Source of the DNA: JAWSVE01 sp050789445
Lineage (GTDB): Bacteria > Pseudomonadota > Gammaproteobacteria > Pseudomonadales > Cellvibrionaceae
Direction: 5' to 3'
Assembly (NCBI GenBank): GCA_050789445.1
Contig: JAILXR010000001.1
Coordinates: forward strand, 3,534,001-3,598,000
DNA length: 64,000 nt
This document shows, piece by piece, positions 54,888-63,928 of the stretch; the stretch's first letter is position 1, and every line of letters begins with the position of its first letter. The translations under genes and the position numbers were made by a program. Below the pieces are notes generated by a model, which saw only the letters and a program-made list of their open reading frames with translations, was not told where the DNA came from and ran no database searches.

Positions 54888-57386
54888 ATGAATGCTTTTT
54901 TACTGACTCGGCAATGGCGTGATACGGTAAATGGCATTACCTTGGACTTTTGGTTTGCCTCTGAAAACGGGCCTGTTAACGTCGAAATAACAGGTCAAGA
55001 AGCTATTTTTTTTGTTCGGCAATCAGAATCACAACAGATTAAAAGCGTATTAACCTCTTCGGCGCAAAGCCTTGACGTTGATAAAAGCGCCCATCAAATG
55101 CTTCCTAAAAATACAACGGTCGCGGGATTGAGAATTGCTCGTCAAAGAAAAAAGACGATATCCCCCGCACACATCAGAATCGGCGACAATACCTTTCTCA
55201 ATTATAAAAACGAAACTGTCGTTCCTCTGTATTTTAAAAATTATCGGCTGGCTCGGGATGCAAGTCGAAAGTTAGAAGAAAAAAATATTCCCCACTGGGA
55301 ACTCGATATTCGGCCGCCAGAACGATATTTGATGGAGCGTTTTGTCACTGGGGGTGCTGAGATTGTTTCAGCTGTTAACGAGCAAACAGAAAAATCTAAA
55401 AGCTTTTCAAATTCCAAAAGCCTTTCAAATCCAAAGATTAGTCCATGCGAGTGGCGTCCCGTTAGCAATGTTTCCTTAAAAACAATTTCCATTGATATTG
55501 AAACGTCAATGGATGCTTCGGTGTTGTATTCGATTGCTTTATTTGGTGCGACTGTCTCAGTTGTTTTTATGGTGGGAGATGAGCTGCCGAGTACTCAGCA
55601 TGATGTAGAAAACTTAGAGTTAGTCATGTGCCTTGATGGTAGAGATTGCCTACAGAAATTTATTGATCGCCTGCAACTCGAAGATCCTGATATTTTAATT
55701 GGCTGGAACGTTGTTCAGTTCGATTTTTGGGTATTAGAAACACTTAGCAAAAAACACAATATTCGTTTGTCGCTGGGTCGAAATTTACAAACAGGCCATT
55801 GGCGAGAAGATTCAGAGTCTAATCGGCGTTATTTACAGATTCCTGGCCGTATTGTTTTGGATGGTATCGAGTTACTGAGGGCGGCTGCTTATAATTTTAC
55901 GAGCTTCTCTTTAGAAAACGTTGCGCAACAATTATTAGGCGACGGGAAGCTTTTAAAAAATAATGATCGAGGAAAAGAAATTTCAGAATTGTTCCGAGAA
56001 GATAAAGTTCAGCTCGCGGAATATAACTTAAAAGATTGTGAGCTCGTCTGGGATATTTTTGAACAAGAGTCACTGTTGGAGTTTGCCATAGAGAGAAGTC
56101 ATTTAACCGGTTTGCCAATGGATCGGATGGGAGGTTCCGTTGCGTCTTTTGATTATGCCTACTTACCTTTGCTGCATCGCAAAGGCTATATCGCTCCTAA
56201 CTTAGGGGAGCAACAATCAGATATTGTTAGCCCCGGCGGCTATGTGATGAATTCGGTTCCTGGTATTTTTAAAAATGTACTGGTTTTAGATTTTAAAAGT
56301 CTATACCCCAGTATTATTAGAACATTTCATATCGATCCTTACAGTTACTGGTATGTGCTTCATCAGTCTCCGGAAAAAAACGAGATTATTGAAGGATTTA
56401 ATGGGGCGAGCTTTTCTAAGACAGAATATTTATTGCCGGGGATTACAAAAAAACTATGGGATGCCCGGGACAAAGCTAAATCAGAAAATAATGCGCCACT
56501 CTCACAAGCCATAAAAATAATCATGAGCTCTTTTTATGGTGTGTTAGGGTCGACGGGATGTCGATTTTACGATCCCAGTGTTTGTAGTTCAATTACATTG
56601 CGTGGACATGAAATTATCCAAACCAGTAAAGCTTGGATTGAAGAAGCAGGCTACCAAGTTATTTATGGTGATACTGATTCGGTATTTGTTTGGGTGGGCG
56701 ATGATACTTCGGCAGACAAAGCAAATGAAATCGGTAAGGACTTGGCAAAACAACTAAATCAATATTGGATCGACGATCTTCAAAATAGATTCGGAATAAA
56801 GAGTGCTTTAGAAATTGAATTTGAAACCCATTACAGCCAGTTTTTAATGCCGACAATTAGAAACTCAAAAGAGGGCAGTAAAAAAAGATACGCTGGCGTA
56901 ATCGATAATAATGGCGAAAAAAAATTAGTATTTAAAGGACTGGAAAATGTTCGTACCGACTGGACTTTACTTGCTAAACAGTTTCAGGAGCTGCTGTACA
57001 AGAAAGTGTTTGCAGGTGAATCAGTAGAAGATTTTGTTAAAGGGGTCGTGGATGATGTATTAAAAGGCCGTCGTGATCCTGAACTTGTTTATCGAAAAAG
57101 ACTACGTCGCCATCTTGAAGAATACGTGAAAAATGTTCCTCCACATATACAGGCCGCTCGAAAATTATTTGATTGGACAGAAAAAAAATTAACAAGAGGC
57201 GACTGGATTGAATACGTCATCACCATGAATGGTCCTGAACCTATTAGCTGCCAAAGAAGCTATATTAATTATGAGCACTACATTGAGAAACAATTACTGC
57301 CTGTTGCTGATGGAGTGCTTCAATTTGTCGATCTATCTTTCGCTGATATTACAGCGTCACAGCTTAATCTTTTTGGTTCCTCGTAA
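54888..57386 (+). CDS. polB: DNA polymerase II
   Basis: B-family repair/translesion polymerase. The 3'-5' exonuclease has SIDIETS (Asp203, Glu205), ILIGWNVVQFDFWVL and EYNLKDCELVWDIFE. Polymerase motif A is DFKSLYPSIIRTFH (Asp468), motif B KIIMSSFYGVLGS and motif C YGDTDSVFVW (Asp595, Asp597). Length 832 compares with 783 in E. coli. I found no LexA box near it, so SOS control is not evident. Its start lies 23 bases after the DUF2333 stop. Confidence 0.95.
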   Translation: MNAFLLTRQWRDTVNGITLDFWFASENGPVNVEITGQEAIFFVRQSESQQIKSVLTSSAQSLDVDKSAHQMLPKNTTVAGLRIARQRKKTISPAHIRIGDNTFLNYKNETVVPLYFKNYRLARDASRKLEEKNIPHWELDIRPPERYLMERFVTGGAEIVSAVNEQTEKSKSFSNSKSLSNPKISPCEWRPVSNVSLKTISIDIETSMDASVLYSIALFGATVSVVFMVGDELPSTQHDVENLELVMCLDGRDCLQKFIDRLQLEDPDILIGWNVVQFDFWVLETLSKKHNIRLSLGRNLQTGHWREDSESNRRYLQIPGRIVLDGIELLRAAAYNFTSFSLENVAQQLLGDGKLLKNNDRGKEISELFREDKVQLAEYNLKDCELVWDIFEQESLLEFAIERSHLTGLPMDRMGGSVASFDYAYLPLLHRKGYIAPNLGEQQSDIVSPGGYVMNSVPGIFKNVLVLDFKSLYPSIIRTFHIDPYSYWYVLHQSPEKNEIIEGFNGASFSKTEYLLPGITKKLWDARDKAKSENNAPLSQAIKIIMSSFYGVLGSTGCRFYDPSVCSSITLRGHEIIQTSKAWIEEAGYQVIYGDTDSVFVWVGDDTSADKANEIGKDLAKQLNQYWIDDLQNRFGIKSALEIEFETHYSQFLMPTIRNSKEGSKKRYAGVIDNNGEKKLVFKGLENVRTDWTLLAKQFQELLYKKVFAGESVEDFVKGVVDDVLKGRRDPELVYRKRLRRHLEEYVKNVPPHIQAARKLFDWTEKKLTRGDWIEYVITMNGPEPISCQRSYINYEHYIEKQLLPVADGVLQFVDLSFADITASQLNLFGSS

Positions 57387-57398
57387 TCTCGTCTTTTT

Positions 57399-57427
57399 AT
57401 TACCGAAAATACTACTACGTCGGTAAT
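57399..57427 (+). terminator. Probable terminator after polB
   Basis: ATTACCGA (57399-57406) and TCGGTAAT (57420-57427) form a perfect 8-bp stem around 13 bases. The following ATCTTCTATC is only partly T-rich. Confidence 0.5.
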
Positions 57428-57582
57428 ATCTTCTATCACTTATATGAATAACTATCTATTTTTTGATTTGTTTTTAGTTTTAAAGACTCTCTATTATTTT
57501 ATTGGTCCCCTAAAGAATTTTAATAAATTGCCGATATAACAGAAGAGTTAAGAAGAAATAAAAGATTTAAAGGGAAGAGTAA

Positions 57583-58047
57583 ATGCAACATAGGGGCTTT
57601 ACATTGATAGAGTTAATTGCTGTTATCGTGGTCTTGGGAATTTTGTCTGCAGTAGCAGTACCAAAATTCTTAAGCTTACAAAGTGCAGCAATAGTATCGA
57701 CGATGCATGGAATTAGCGGGGCAGTAGAAAGTGCGACTACTCTGGCGTACTCTCAATCGGTTATTGATGGAACGAGTCATTTAGCAGCATCAACTATTAC
57801 TGTCGGGTCGGATACGATTGATCTTGTTTACGGCTTTCCGGCAGGTACTGCTACTGGAATTGCAAAATTAGTTAACTACAAATCAGGTGATTGGAAAAGC
57901 CGTGCAAGTTCATTTCCTGGTGCTTGGGTATACTGGCATGGTTCTATTGAGCAAGATGCTGGAGCTGCTCAATGTTATGTTCGTTACAGACAATCGACTG
58001 GTGTAAATATAAGGCCTAATGTGAATTTTGTGACGACTGGTTGTTAG
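57583..58047 (+). CDS. Type IV pilin-like protein (MSHA-pilin-like)
   Basis: A prepilin start: MQHRG followed by FTLIELIAVIVVLGILSAVA. The cut lies between Gly5 and Phe6 by a PilD-type peptidase, Glu at mature position 5 is present, and a membrane helix follows. The body (about 130 residues) has two cysteines towards the end (AQCYVRYR and the final TTGC), a usual pilin disulphide loop. AAGGGAAGAG precedes the ATG. No other pilus assembly genes are near it, so it probably uses machinery encoded elsewhere; a minor pseudopilin is also possible. Confidence 0.8.
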   Translation: MQHRGFTLIELIAVIVVLGILSAVAVPKFLSLQSAAIVSTMHGISGAVESATTLAYSQSVIDGTSHLAASTITVGSDTIDLVYGFPAGTATGIAKLVNYKSGDWKSRASSFPGAWVYWHGSIEQDAGAAQCYVRYRQSTGVNIRPNVNFVTTGC

Positions 58048-58106
58048 TTGATGAATTTCTAATGGTTTTAATTTACGGAAACTTAATGAGTAAAAAAGGG
58101 TGAGAT

Positions 58107-59024
58107 ATGAATCATTATGTTCAAAATGCTTTTGAGGAAAAAGATTCTTTTCAACGTGCTTCTTATTTTGATAGTTCATACCATCCCTCATTGAATGATG
58201 ATTTTTTAGATTATGATGAAAAGCCTTCCGCAGGAAATTTTTTAACTAATTTCTTTGGATTTGGTGGGCAAAAAAATAAAAGGGAAAAATCAGGTGATAT
58301 TGACCTTGGTTTTAATCATGTTTATTTGGCGTTAAACCGAGCGTATAAAAATAGAGATTTTTTAGAGGTTTCTGTATCCGGCGACACAACTATTTATCAA
58401 AGTATTTTGTTAGAAATAGACCCTGAAGAGAGGACAGTCTTAATCGACGAGTTTTTCCCTAGTGCTTTTGTTGGTTTGCCCGGACAAAAAATGGATTTCA
58501 GTTTGAGGCAGGCGGGTGGTAGATCAATCGTATTTGAAGCAAAAATCTTAGAGCGGCATGAATTTGATGGTTCGCCTGTTTATGTTATCTCTATGCCTGA
58601 CACGTTAGAAGAGAATCAGCGTCGTGTGACATTTCGTATGTCTGTTCCTGAAAGCACGAAAATAGATTCTTCATTTATAGCGCCAGATAAGCAAGCTTAT
58701 GCGGCAAAGGTGTGTGATGTGTCTAGTGGTGGGGTTTGTATAGAAACAAGCGGAGAAATCACCAAAGCGCTGCGCGCTGGAGACTCATTAAAAAACACAT
58801 CGTTTGAATTCGCGGGTATTGATATTGTCTGCGATCTAACCGTAAAAAATTTAGTTGATAAAAAAGATACCGAAGAGGATTCATCGAAAGCCTACAAACG
58901 TATTGGTGCGCAGTTTGAAAATTTATCTATTTCAACTCGCCGACAATTAGAGCAGTCGATTATGCAATTGCAGCGTGAGCAGTTACGGCGAACTAGTAAT
59001 TCTCGTGATTTATTGCTGAACTGA
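58107..59024 (+). CDS. PilZ-domain (YcgR-like) c-di-GMP-binding protein
   Basis: Residues about 85-165 resemble the YcgR N-domain (SILLEIDPEERTVLIDEFFP). The PilZ domain starts at QRRVTFRMSVP (Arg-rich c-di-GMP loop, about 172-182), with DVSSGGVCIE as the second motif (D/NxSxxG) and RIGAQFENLS as the third. A helical tail of about 30 residues follows, rich in Gln/Arg. c-di-GMP binding is well supported; the partner is not known. AGGGTGAG precedes the ATG. Confidence 0.85.
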   Translation: MNHYVQNAFEEKDSFQRASYFDSSYHPSLNDDFLDYDEKPSAGNFLTNFFGFGGQKNKREKSGDIDLGFNHVYLALNRAYKNRDFLEVSVSGDTTIYQSILLEIDPEERTVLIDEFFPSAFVGLPGQKMDFSLRQAGGRSIVFEAKILERHEFDGSPVYVISMPDTLEENQRRVTFRMSVPESTKIDSSFIAPDKQAYAAKVCDVSSGGVCIETSGEITKALRAGDSLKNTSFEFAGIDIVCDLTVKNLVDKKDTEEDSSKAYKRIGAQFENLSISTRRQLEQSIMQLQREQLRRTSNSRDLLLN

Positions 59025-59043
59025 ACACGTAAAGCTAAATGCT

Positions 59044-59088
59044 AAACAATAAGGCCGATATAGAGACTCTATATCGGCCTTATTGTTT
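59044..59088 (+). terminator. Strong terminator after the PilZ gene
   Basis: A 45-base perfect palindrome: 22-bp arms (beginning AAACAATAAGGCCGATATAG) around a single central base, with TTGTTTT on the plus side. It can act in both directions. Confidence 0.9.
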
Positions 59089-59229
59089 TCAGTTTTAGAA
59101 GATAAATAATTCTATATTCCTTTCTTGCAATTATTGATCAGACTCTCAATAATCCCCGCACGGTAAATATCTATATTCTATTAATAATTTCATATTCGGC
59201 TAACGAATATGAAAAATACAGGGGTCTTC

Positions 59230-60123
59230 ATGTCTCATTCATTATCCTATAGCACATTAGATTGCATCATTGATAAGAGCGTTTTAACACTGACACTTAA
59301 TCGTCCAGATCAAATGAATTCATTTACGGTTGAAATGGCCAATGAATTGATAGATGTGTTTGGAAGAGTGAATGACATTGATGAAATCAAAGCGATTATC
59401 GTCACTGGGTCTGGCCGAGCATTTTGTGCGGGAATGGATTTGTCCTCGGAAGGCAATGTTTTTGGTTTAGATGAATCAATGAGGCCTTCTGTAAAAGATA
59501 TGGAAGATAAATTTGACGATCCAGATTTTGTGAGTGGTGTGCGAGATACAGGTGGGCGAGTTTCCTTAGCTATCTACGATTGTAAAAAACCTGTCATTGC
59601 TGCTATTAATGGGGCAGCAGTTGGAATTGGAGCAACGATGACGTTGCCGATGGATATTCGTTTAGCTTCAGAAAAAGCAAAAATTGGTTTTGTCTTTGGA
59701 AAAATTGGTATTGTTCCTGAAGCTTGTTCATCTTGGTTTTTACCAAGGCTTGTCGGAATGTCGCAAGCATTAGAGTGGGTTTATACTGCGGACATTTTTG
59801 ATGCTGAAGAGGCGAAACGAGGCGGTTTGGTAAAAGAGGTTTATCCAGCTGATCAGCTATTAGAAAAAGCGCACGAGTTAGCTCAAAAAATAGTAGCTAA
59901 TCGCTCACCGGTTGCTATCGCGTTTGCTCGGCAAATGCTTTATAAAAATTCAGCACAAAACCATCCCAGAGAAGCGCACAAAGTTGATTCGTTAGCGATG
60001 TTCTATACCAGCATCGCTGATGGGAAAGAAGGCGTGAATAGCTTTTTAGAAAAGCGTGACCCTGAATTTAATTCGTCTGCTTCAGATATGCCAGCATTCT
60101 ATCCTTGGTGGGAAAATAAATAA
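59230..60123 (+). CDS. Enoyl-CoA hydratase/isomerase family protein
   Basis: Crotonase-fold protein with TLNRPDQMNSFTVEM, the oxyanion loop GSGRAFCAGMDLSS, GAAVGIGATMTLPMDIRLAS and KIGIVPEACSSWFLPR, which keeps the catalytic-type Glu. The C-terminal block EKRDPEFNS with PWWENK is common in acyl-CoA crotonases of this size (about 297 residues). Exact substrate unknown. I start at ATG 59230 (MSHSLSY), with AGGGG six bases before it; the ATG at 59209 has no ribosome-binding site. slyX follows two bases after its stop. Confidence 0.85.
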   Translation: MSHSLSYSTLDCIIDKSVLTLTLNRPDQMNSFTVEMANELIDVFGRVNDIDEIKAIIVTGSGRAFCAGMDLSSEGNVFGLDESMRPSVKDMEDKFDDPDFVSGVRDTGGRVSLAIYDCKKPVIAAINGAAVGIGATMTLPMDIRLASEKAKIGFVFGKIGIVPEACSSWFLPRLVGMSQALEWVYTADIFDAEEAKRGGLVKEVYPADQLLEKAHELAQKIVANRSPVAIAFARQMLYKNSAQNHPREAHKVDSLAMFYTSIADGKEGVNSFLEKRDPEFNSSASDMPAFYPWWENK

Positions 60124-60125
60124 TC

Positions 60126-60344
60126 ATGTCAGATGAAATACAAAATCAGATTATTGAGCTAGAAACTAAAATTCAGTTTCAGGATGATGCGATCCATAAA
60201 TTGGATGATGAATTGGCTCAGCAAAATGAACTCATCGATGTGCTGACTCGTCGCCTTTCTTTTTTAGAAGATAAGGTGAAAGATCTATCAGTAGAAAGAG
60301 ATAATCCTGCCACGATTACAGAAGAACGACCGCCTCATTACTAG
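60126..60344 (+). CDS. slyX: SlyX family protein
   Basis: A 72-residue coiled-coil protein (about residues 5-55, heptads of Leu/Ile/Glu) with the SlyX tail PPHY. SlyX is conserved in gammaproteobacteria; its biochemical role is not known. Two bases separate it from the crotonase gene stop, so they are one operon. Confidence 0.88.
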   Translation: MSDEIQNQIIELETKIQFQDDAIHKLDDELAQQNELIDVLTRRLSFLEDKVKDLSVERDNPATITEERPPHY

Positions 60345-60390
60345 AAGTCGGTAGTGCTGCTAGATTTTGTATGTCAGTTCGCATTGATAT

Positions 60391-60423
60391 TAGTTAACCA
60401 GAGAGTGTATAGTTGGTTAACTA
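60391..60423. promoter_or_regulatory. BirA operator upstream of bioF
   Basis: TAGTTAACC (60391-60399), 15 bases, then GGTTAACTA (60415-60423). This fits the BirA box TTGTnAACC-N14-16-GGTTnACAA in architecture and core bases. It lies 28 bases before the bioF start. BirA bound to biotinyl-AMP would repress bioF-bioD-bioA from here. Confidence 0.85.
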
Positions 60424-60450
60424 GTTGTCAATGTCGGATTTCGCCCCGTA

Positions 60451-61677
60451 ATGCCTTCCTCCGTTTTATGTAGTCCAACCCATGAAGCCGATCAGTTCTC
60501 TAATCGGTTGAATTCACTAATAAAATCTCGTAAATCAGATGATTTGTATCGATCGCGCCGAATCGTTGAAACGCCTCAATCTGCTCAGATTTCTACCAAC
60601 GGTAATGATCTTCTTAACTTTTGCAGCAATGATTACCTTGGTTTAGCCAATGATCCCCGCGTTAAATCTGCTTGTGTAAGCGGTATCGAAAAATGGGGTG
60701 TTGGTACTGGGGCATCTCATTTGGTGTGTGGACATACGGGTGCACATCATGAGTTAGAAGAGGCTCTCGCTGACTTTTTACAAAGAGAAAGCGTACTTTT
60801 ATTTTCGAGTGGTTACGCTGCCAATGTGGGTGTGATCAATGGATTATTAAGTGAAGGAGATAATATTTTTCAAGATCGACTCAATCATGCTTCATTATTA
60901 GATGGCGGGTGGATTAGTCGAGCTAAACACCACTGGTATCAACATCGAAACTATCATGATTTAGAAGAAACAATACAAGAAACGATAAAAGACGCCCCAA
61001 AAAATAATGAAGGCATAAATCTTATCGTGAGTGATGGCGTATTCAGTATGGATGGTGATGAGTGTGATTTGAAAAAATTGATCGGAGTTTCAAAAAAACA
61101 TTCAGGATCTGTCATGATTGATGATGCTCATGGCATTGGATGTATTGGGGAAAATGGAAGTGGAATTGTAAACCCAGAACAATTTACATCGGCAGACGTT
61201 CCCATTTTAGTGGGTACTCTGGGTAAAGCATTTGGTACCTCCGGCGCTTTTGTTGCTGGGGATAAATCTCTCATTGAATTTTTGATACAGCGCGCGCGTA
61301 ATTATATTTACAGTACGGCAATGCCGTCAGCCATTGCAGTCGCTAGTTTAAAAAGTTTAGACATTATTAAAAATGAGTCATGGCGCAGAGAAAAGCTGCA
61401 AGAGAACATTCTTTATTTTCGTGATGGCTTGTCTCTTAATAATGATTCGGAGATTTTAATGCCTTCAAAAATCGCTATTCAGCCCATTGTTGTGGGTTCC
61501 GCAGAACGTGCCAACTTGATCAGCCAATCATTAGAAAAAAATGGAATTTTAGTCAGCGCCATCCGGCCGCCAACAGTGCCTAACAATACCTCGCGACTAC
61601 GGATAACGTTAACCGCGAATCATTCGATTCAGGAAGTTGATCGGCTTATCGAAGTGTTAAGTGAGTGTTTATCATGA
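60451..61677 (+). CDS. bioF: 8-amino-7-oxononanoate synthase
   Basis: PLP enzyme that condenses pimeloyl-ACP/CoA with L-alanine. NDYLGLANDPRV, HTGAHHELEEALADFL, IDDAHGIG (PLP aspartate/histidine), and the PLP lysine in LGTLGKAFGTSGAFV are visible. 408 residues, slightly longer than usual through its N-terminus, and the ATG has no strong ribosome-binding site. It overlaps bioD as ATGA. bioH and bioC, between bioF and bioD in Pseudomonas, are absent. Confidence 0.94.
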   Translation: MPSSVLCSPTHEADQFSNRLNSLIKSRKSDDLYRSRRIVETPQSAQISTNGNDLLNFCSNDYLGLANDPRVKSACVSGIEKWGVGTGASHLVCGHTGAHHELEEALADFLQRESVLLFSSGYAANVGVINGLLSEGDNIFQDRLNHASLLDGGWISRAKHHWYQHRNYHDLEETIQETIKDAPKNNEGINLIVSDGVFSMDGDECDLKKLIGVSKKHSGSVMIDDAHGIGCIGENGSGIVNPEQFTSADVPILVGTLGKAFGTSGAFVAGDKSLIEFLIQRARNYIYSTAMPSAIAVASLKSLDIIKNESWRREKLQENILYFRDGLSLNNDSEILMPSKIAIQPIVVGSAERANLISQSLEKNGILVSAIRPPTVPNNTSRLRITLTANHSIQEVDRLIEVLSECLS

Positions 61678-62366
61678 AAAAATATTTTGTCACAGGAACA
61701 GATACTGAAGTTGGAAAAACATTCGTCACATCTTCTTTCTTAAAGCTTTTATCCATAGAAAATAAAAAATGCTTTGGACTAAAGCCGATTGCATCAGGGT
61801 GTGAAAAAATTGATGGAAAATGGATGAATGAAGACGCTTTATCATTGATGAAAAATAGTTCGATTGAATTGTCTTATGATGATGTTAATCCGATTGCATT
61901 ACCAGAAGCGATCGCGCCGCATCTAGCAGCTGAAAAAAATAATGTTGCCATTAACGTTCGTGCTATTTCAGAGCACTGTAAAAAAATATTTAAAGCAAGT
62001 GAAAGTGCAGCAGACTGCATTATTGTAGAAGGAGCGGGTGGTTGGTTTGTACCACTCAATAACGAAGAAACTTATGCGGATGCTGTTAAAGAATTAAACC
62101 TTGATGTTCTTTTAGTTGTAGGCATTCGCTTGGGTTGTATCAATCATGCATTGTTAACAGAAGCTGCCATTAAACAGTCAGGTTTGAGGTTGGCGGGGTG
62201 GGTAGCAAATACTATTGATGCTGGCGCGAGCAATCAACAAGAGATAGTTCAGACCTTAAGGCAGCGAATAAATGCACCTTGCCTAGGAGTTGTGCCAAAT
62301 TTTTCAAAGAATAAAGAGTACTCAAAAATAATTACAGCCGCTTCACAGTATCTTCGAATGCCTTAA
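61674..62366 (+). CDS. bioD: Dethiobiotin synthetase
   Basis: Closes the ureido ring with CO2 and ATP. The P-loop TGTDTEVGKTF is at the N-terminus, with KPIASGCE and EGAGGWFVPL (substrate loop). I start at ATG 61674, overlapping the bioF stop by four bases; the alternative at 61665 adds three residues. 230 residues, normal. Confidence 0.94.
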   Translation: MKKYFVTGTDTEVGKTFVTSSFLKLLSIENKKCFGLKPIASGCEKIDGKWMNEDALSLMKNSSIELSYDDVNPIALPEAIAPHLAAEKNNVAINVRAISEHCKKIFKASESAADCIIVEGAGGWFVPLNNEETYADAVKELNLDVLLVVGIRLGCINHALLTEAAIKQSGLRLAGWVANTIDAGASNQQEIVQTLRQRINAPCLGVVPNFSKNKEYSKIITAASQYLRMP

Positions 62367-62490
62367 ATAATGCAGGTTAGCACGTATTTTTTGATTTTTT
62401 ATTAGTGGTGTGAAAAGCAAAAATATAATTTTAATACTTAGATATAAAGTCGAATCTAACGTTATATACAGAGAGATAAATAAATTAAAA

Positions 62491-63759
62491 ATGATAGAAA
62501 ATAGCTTTTTAGATTTTGACAAAGAACACATATGGCATCCGTATACCTCAACAGAAAACCCGCTACCGACTTATGAAGTAGTTTCCGCACATGAGTCAAT
62601 ATTAATGCTAAAAGACGGCACTGAATTAATTGATGGTATGTCGTCTTGGTGGTGTGCAGTTCATGGCTATAATCACCCCGTATTAAATACAGCGGTTACT
62701 CGTCAAATCAAAAAAATGTCGCATGTTATGTTTGGTGGAATCACACACCAACCGGCTGTTGATCTTGTTAAAAAATTATTAACAATTACTCCAGAGGCAT
62801 TACAGAAAGTTTTTTTAGCTGATTCTGGTTCAGTGTCTGTTGAAGTTGCTATGAAAATGGCAGTGCAGTATTGGTTTGCTAAAGGAAAAAAAGAGAAATA
62901 TAAAATAGCCGCGTTTCGAGGCGGCTATCATGGTGATACATTAGGTGCTATGTCGGTCTGTGACCCAGTCAATGGCATGCACACTATGTTTTCTTCGGTT
63001 TTGCCTGCTCAACTATTTATTGATAAACCTAAAACAATATTTGGGCAATGTGCAGATGAAGACGAGTTGGAAAGACTCACCCAATTTTTTAGCCGTCATC
63101 ATCAGCAGATGGCGGCAATAATTCTTGAGCCTGTGGTGCAAGGCGCAGGTGGTATGTGGTTTTATTCTGTCGATTACTTACAACATCTACGAAAATTATG
63201 TTTTGAATACGATGTTTTGTTGATTGCGGATGAGATTGCAACAGGCTTTGGGCGCACGGGTAAACTATTTGCTTGTGAGCATGCTGATATTGTCCCCGAT
63301 ATTTTGTGTGTCGGGAAAGCATTAACCGGCGGCTACATGACGTTAGCGGCCACATTAACAACAGATAAAGTGGCGGCAGGAATTTGTGAAAGTGGTCATG
63401 TGCTCATGCATGGTCCTACCTTTATGGGTAACCCGCTGGCATGTGCAGTTGCGAGTGCCAGTCTTGATCTATTATTTTCTTCTGGATGGGAGCAGCAAGT
63501 TGCGAATATTTCTAGTATCTTAAAAAAAGAATTAGAGGTTTATCATTCTCATCAATCGGTTAAAGATGTCCGCGTTCTTGGTGCTATTGGTGTTGTAGAA
63601 ACTCATGACTTGGTAGATGTAGCAAAAGCTCAAAAAATATTTGTAGAGGCTGGCGTATGGATAAGACCTTTTGGACATTTGATTTACATCATGCCGCCTT
63701 ACATCATAAAAAAAGAACAATTGCAACGATTGTGTCAGGCGATAACATTAGTGCTTTAG
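62491..63759 (+). CDS. bioA: Adenosylmethionine-8-amino-7-oxononanoate aminotransferase
   Basis: PLP aminotransferase using SAM as amino donor. DKEHIWHPYTS and DGMSSWWCAVHGYNHP start the protein as in known BioA; ADEIATGFGRTG and the PLP lysine in CVGKALTGGYMTLAA follow, then HGPTFMGNPLACAVA. I start at ATG 62491 (MIENSFLDFD), not at 62410, since the first 27 residues of the longer frame are unlike the family. 422 residues. Reads on from bioD after about 120 bases. Confidence 0.94.
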   Translation: MIENSFLDFDKEHIWHPYTSTENPLPTYEVVSAHESILMLKDGTELIDGMSSWWCAVHGYNHPVLNTAVTRQIKKMSHVMFGGITHQPAVDLVKKLLTITPEALQKVFLADSGSVSVEVAMKMAVQYWFAKGKKEKYKIAAFRGGYHGDTLGAMSVCDPVNGMHTMFSSVLPAQLFIDKPKTIFGQCADEDELERLTQFFSRHHQQMAAIILEPVVQGAGGMWFYSVDYLQHLRKLCFEYDVLLIADEIATGFGRTGKLFACEHADIVPDILCVGKALTGGYMTLAATLTTDKVAAGICESGHVLMHGPTFMGNPLACAVASASLDLLFSSGWEQQVANISSILKKELEVYHSHQSVKDVRVLGAIGVVETHDLVDVAKAQKIFVEAGVWIRPFGHLIYIMPPYIIKKEQLQRLCQAITLVL

Positions 63760-63928
63760 CTGGATAAATAAACTGTTGTTATAAATGTTGTATAGACATA
63801 AGTGCATAGTTGATCAGTATAGAGAAGCTTGAATGGATATAATCAATAAAATATGTAAAATACTAGCCAGAGTGAAGTTTTAACATTTTCTGATTCAAGT
63901 ACAGCCTAAAACTATAACGGACTGTTCC

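Noticed and set aside
54700..54890. Search for a LexA box upstream of polB
   Set aside because: No CTGT-N8-ACAG sequence was found before polB or the DUF2333 gene.
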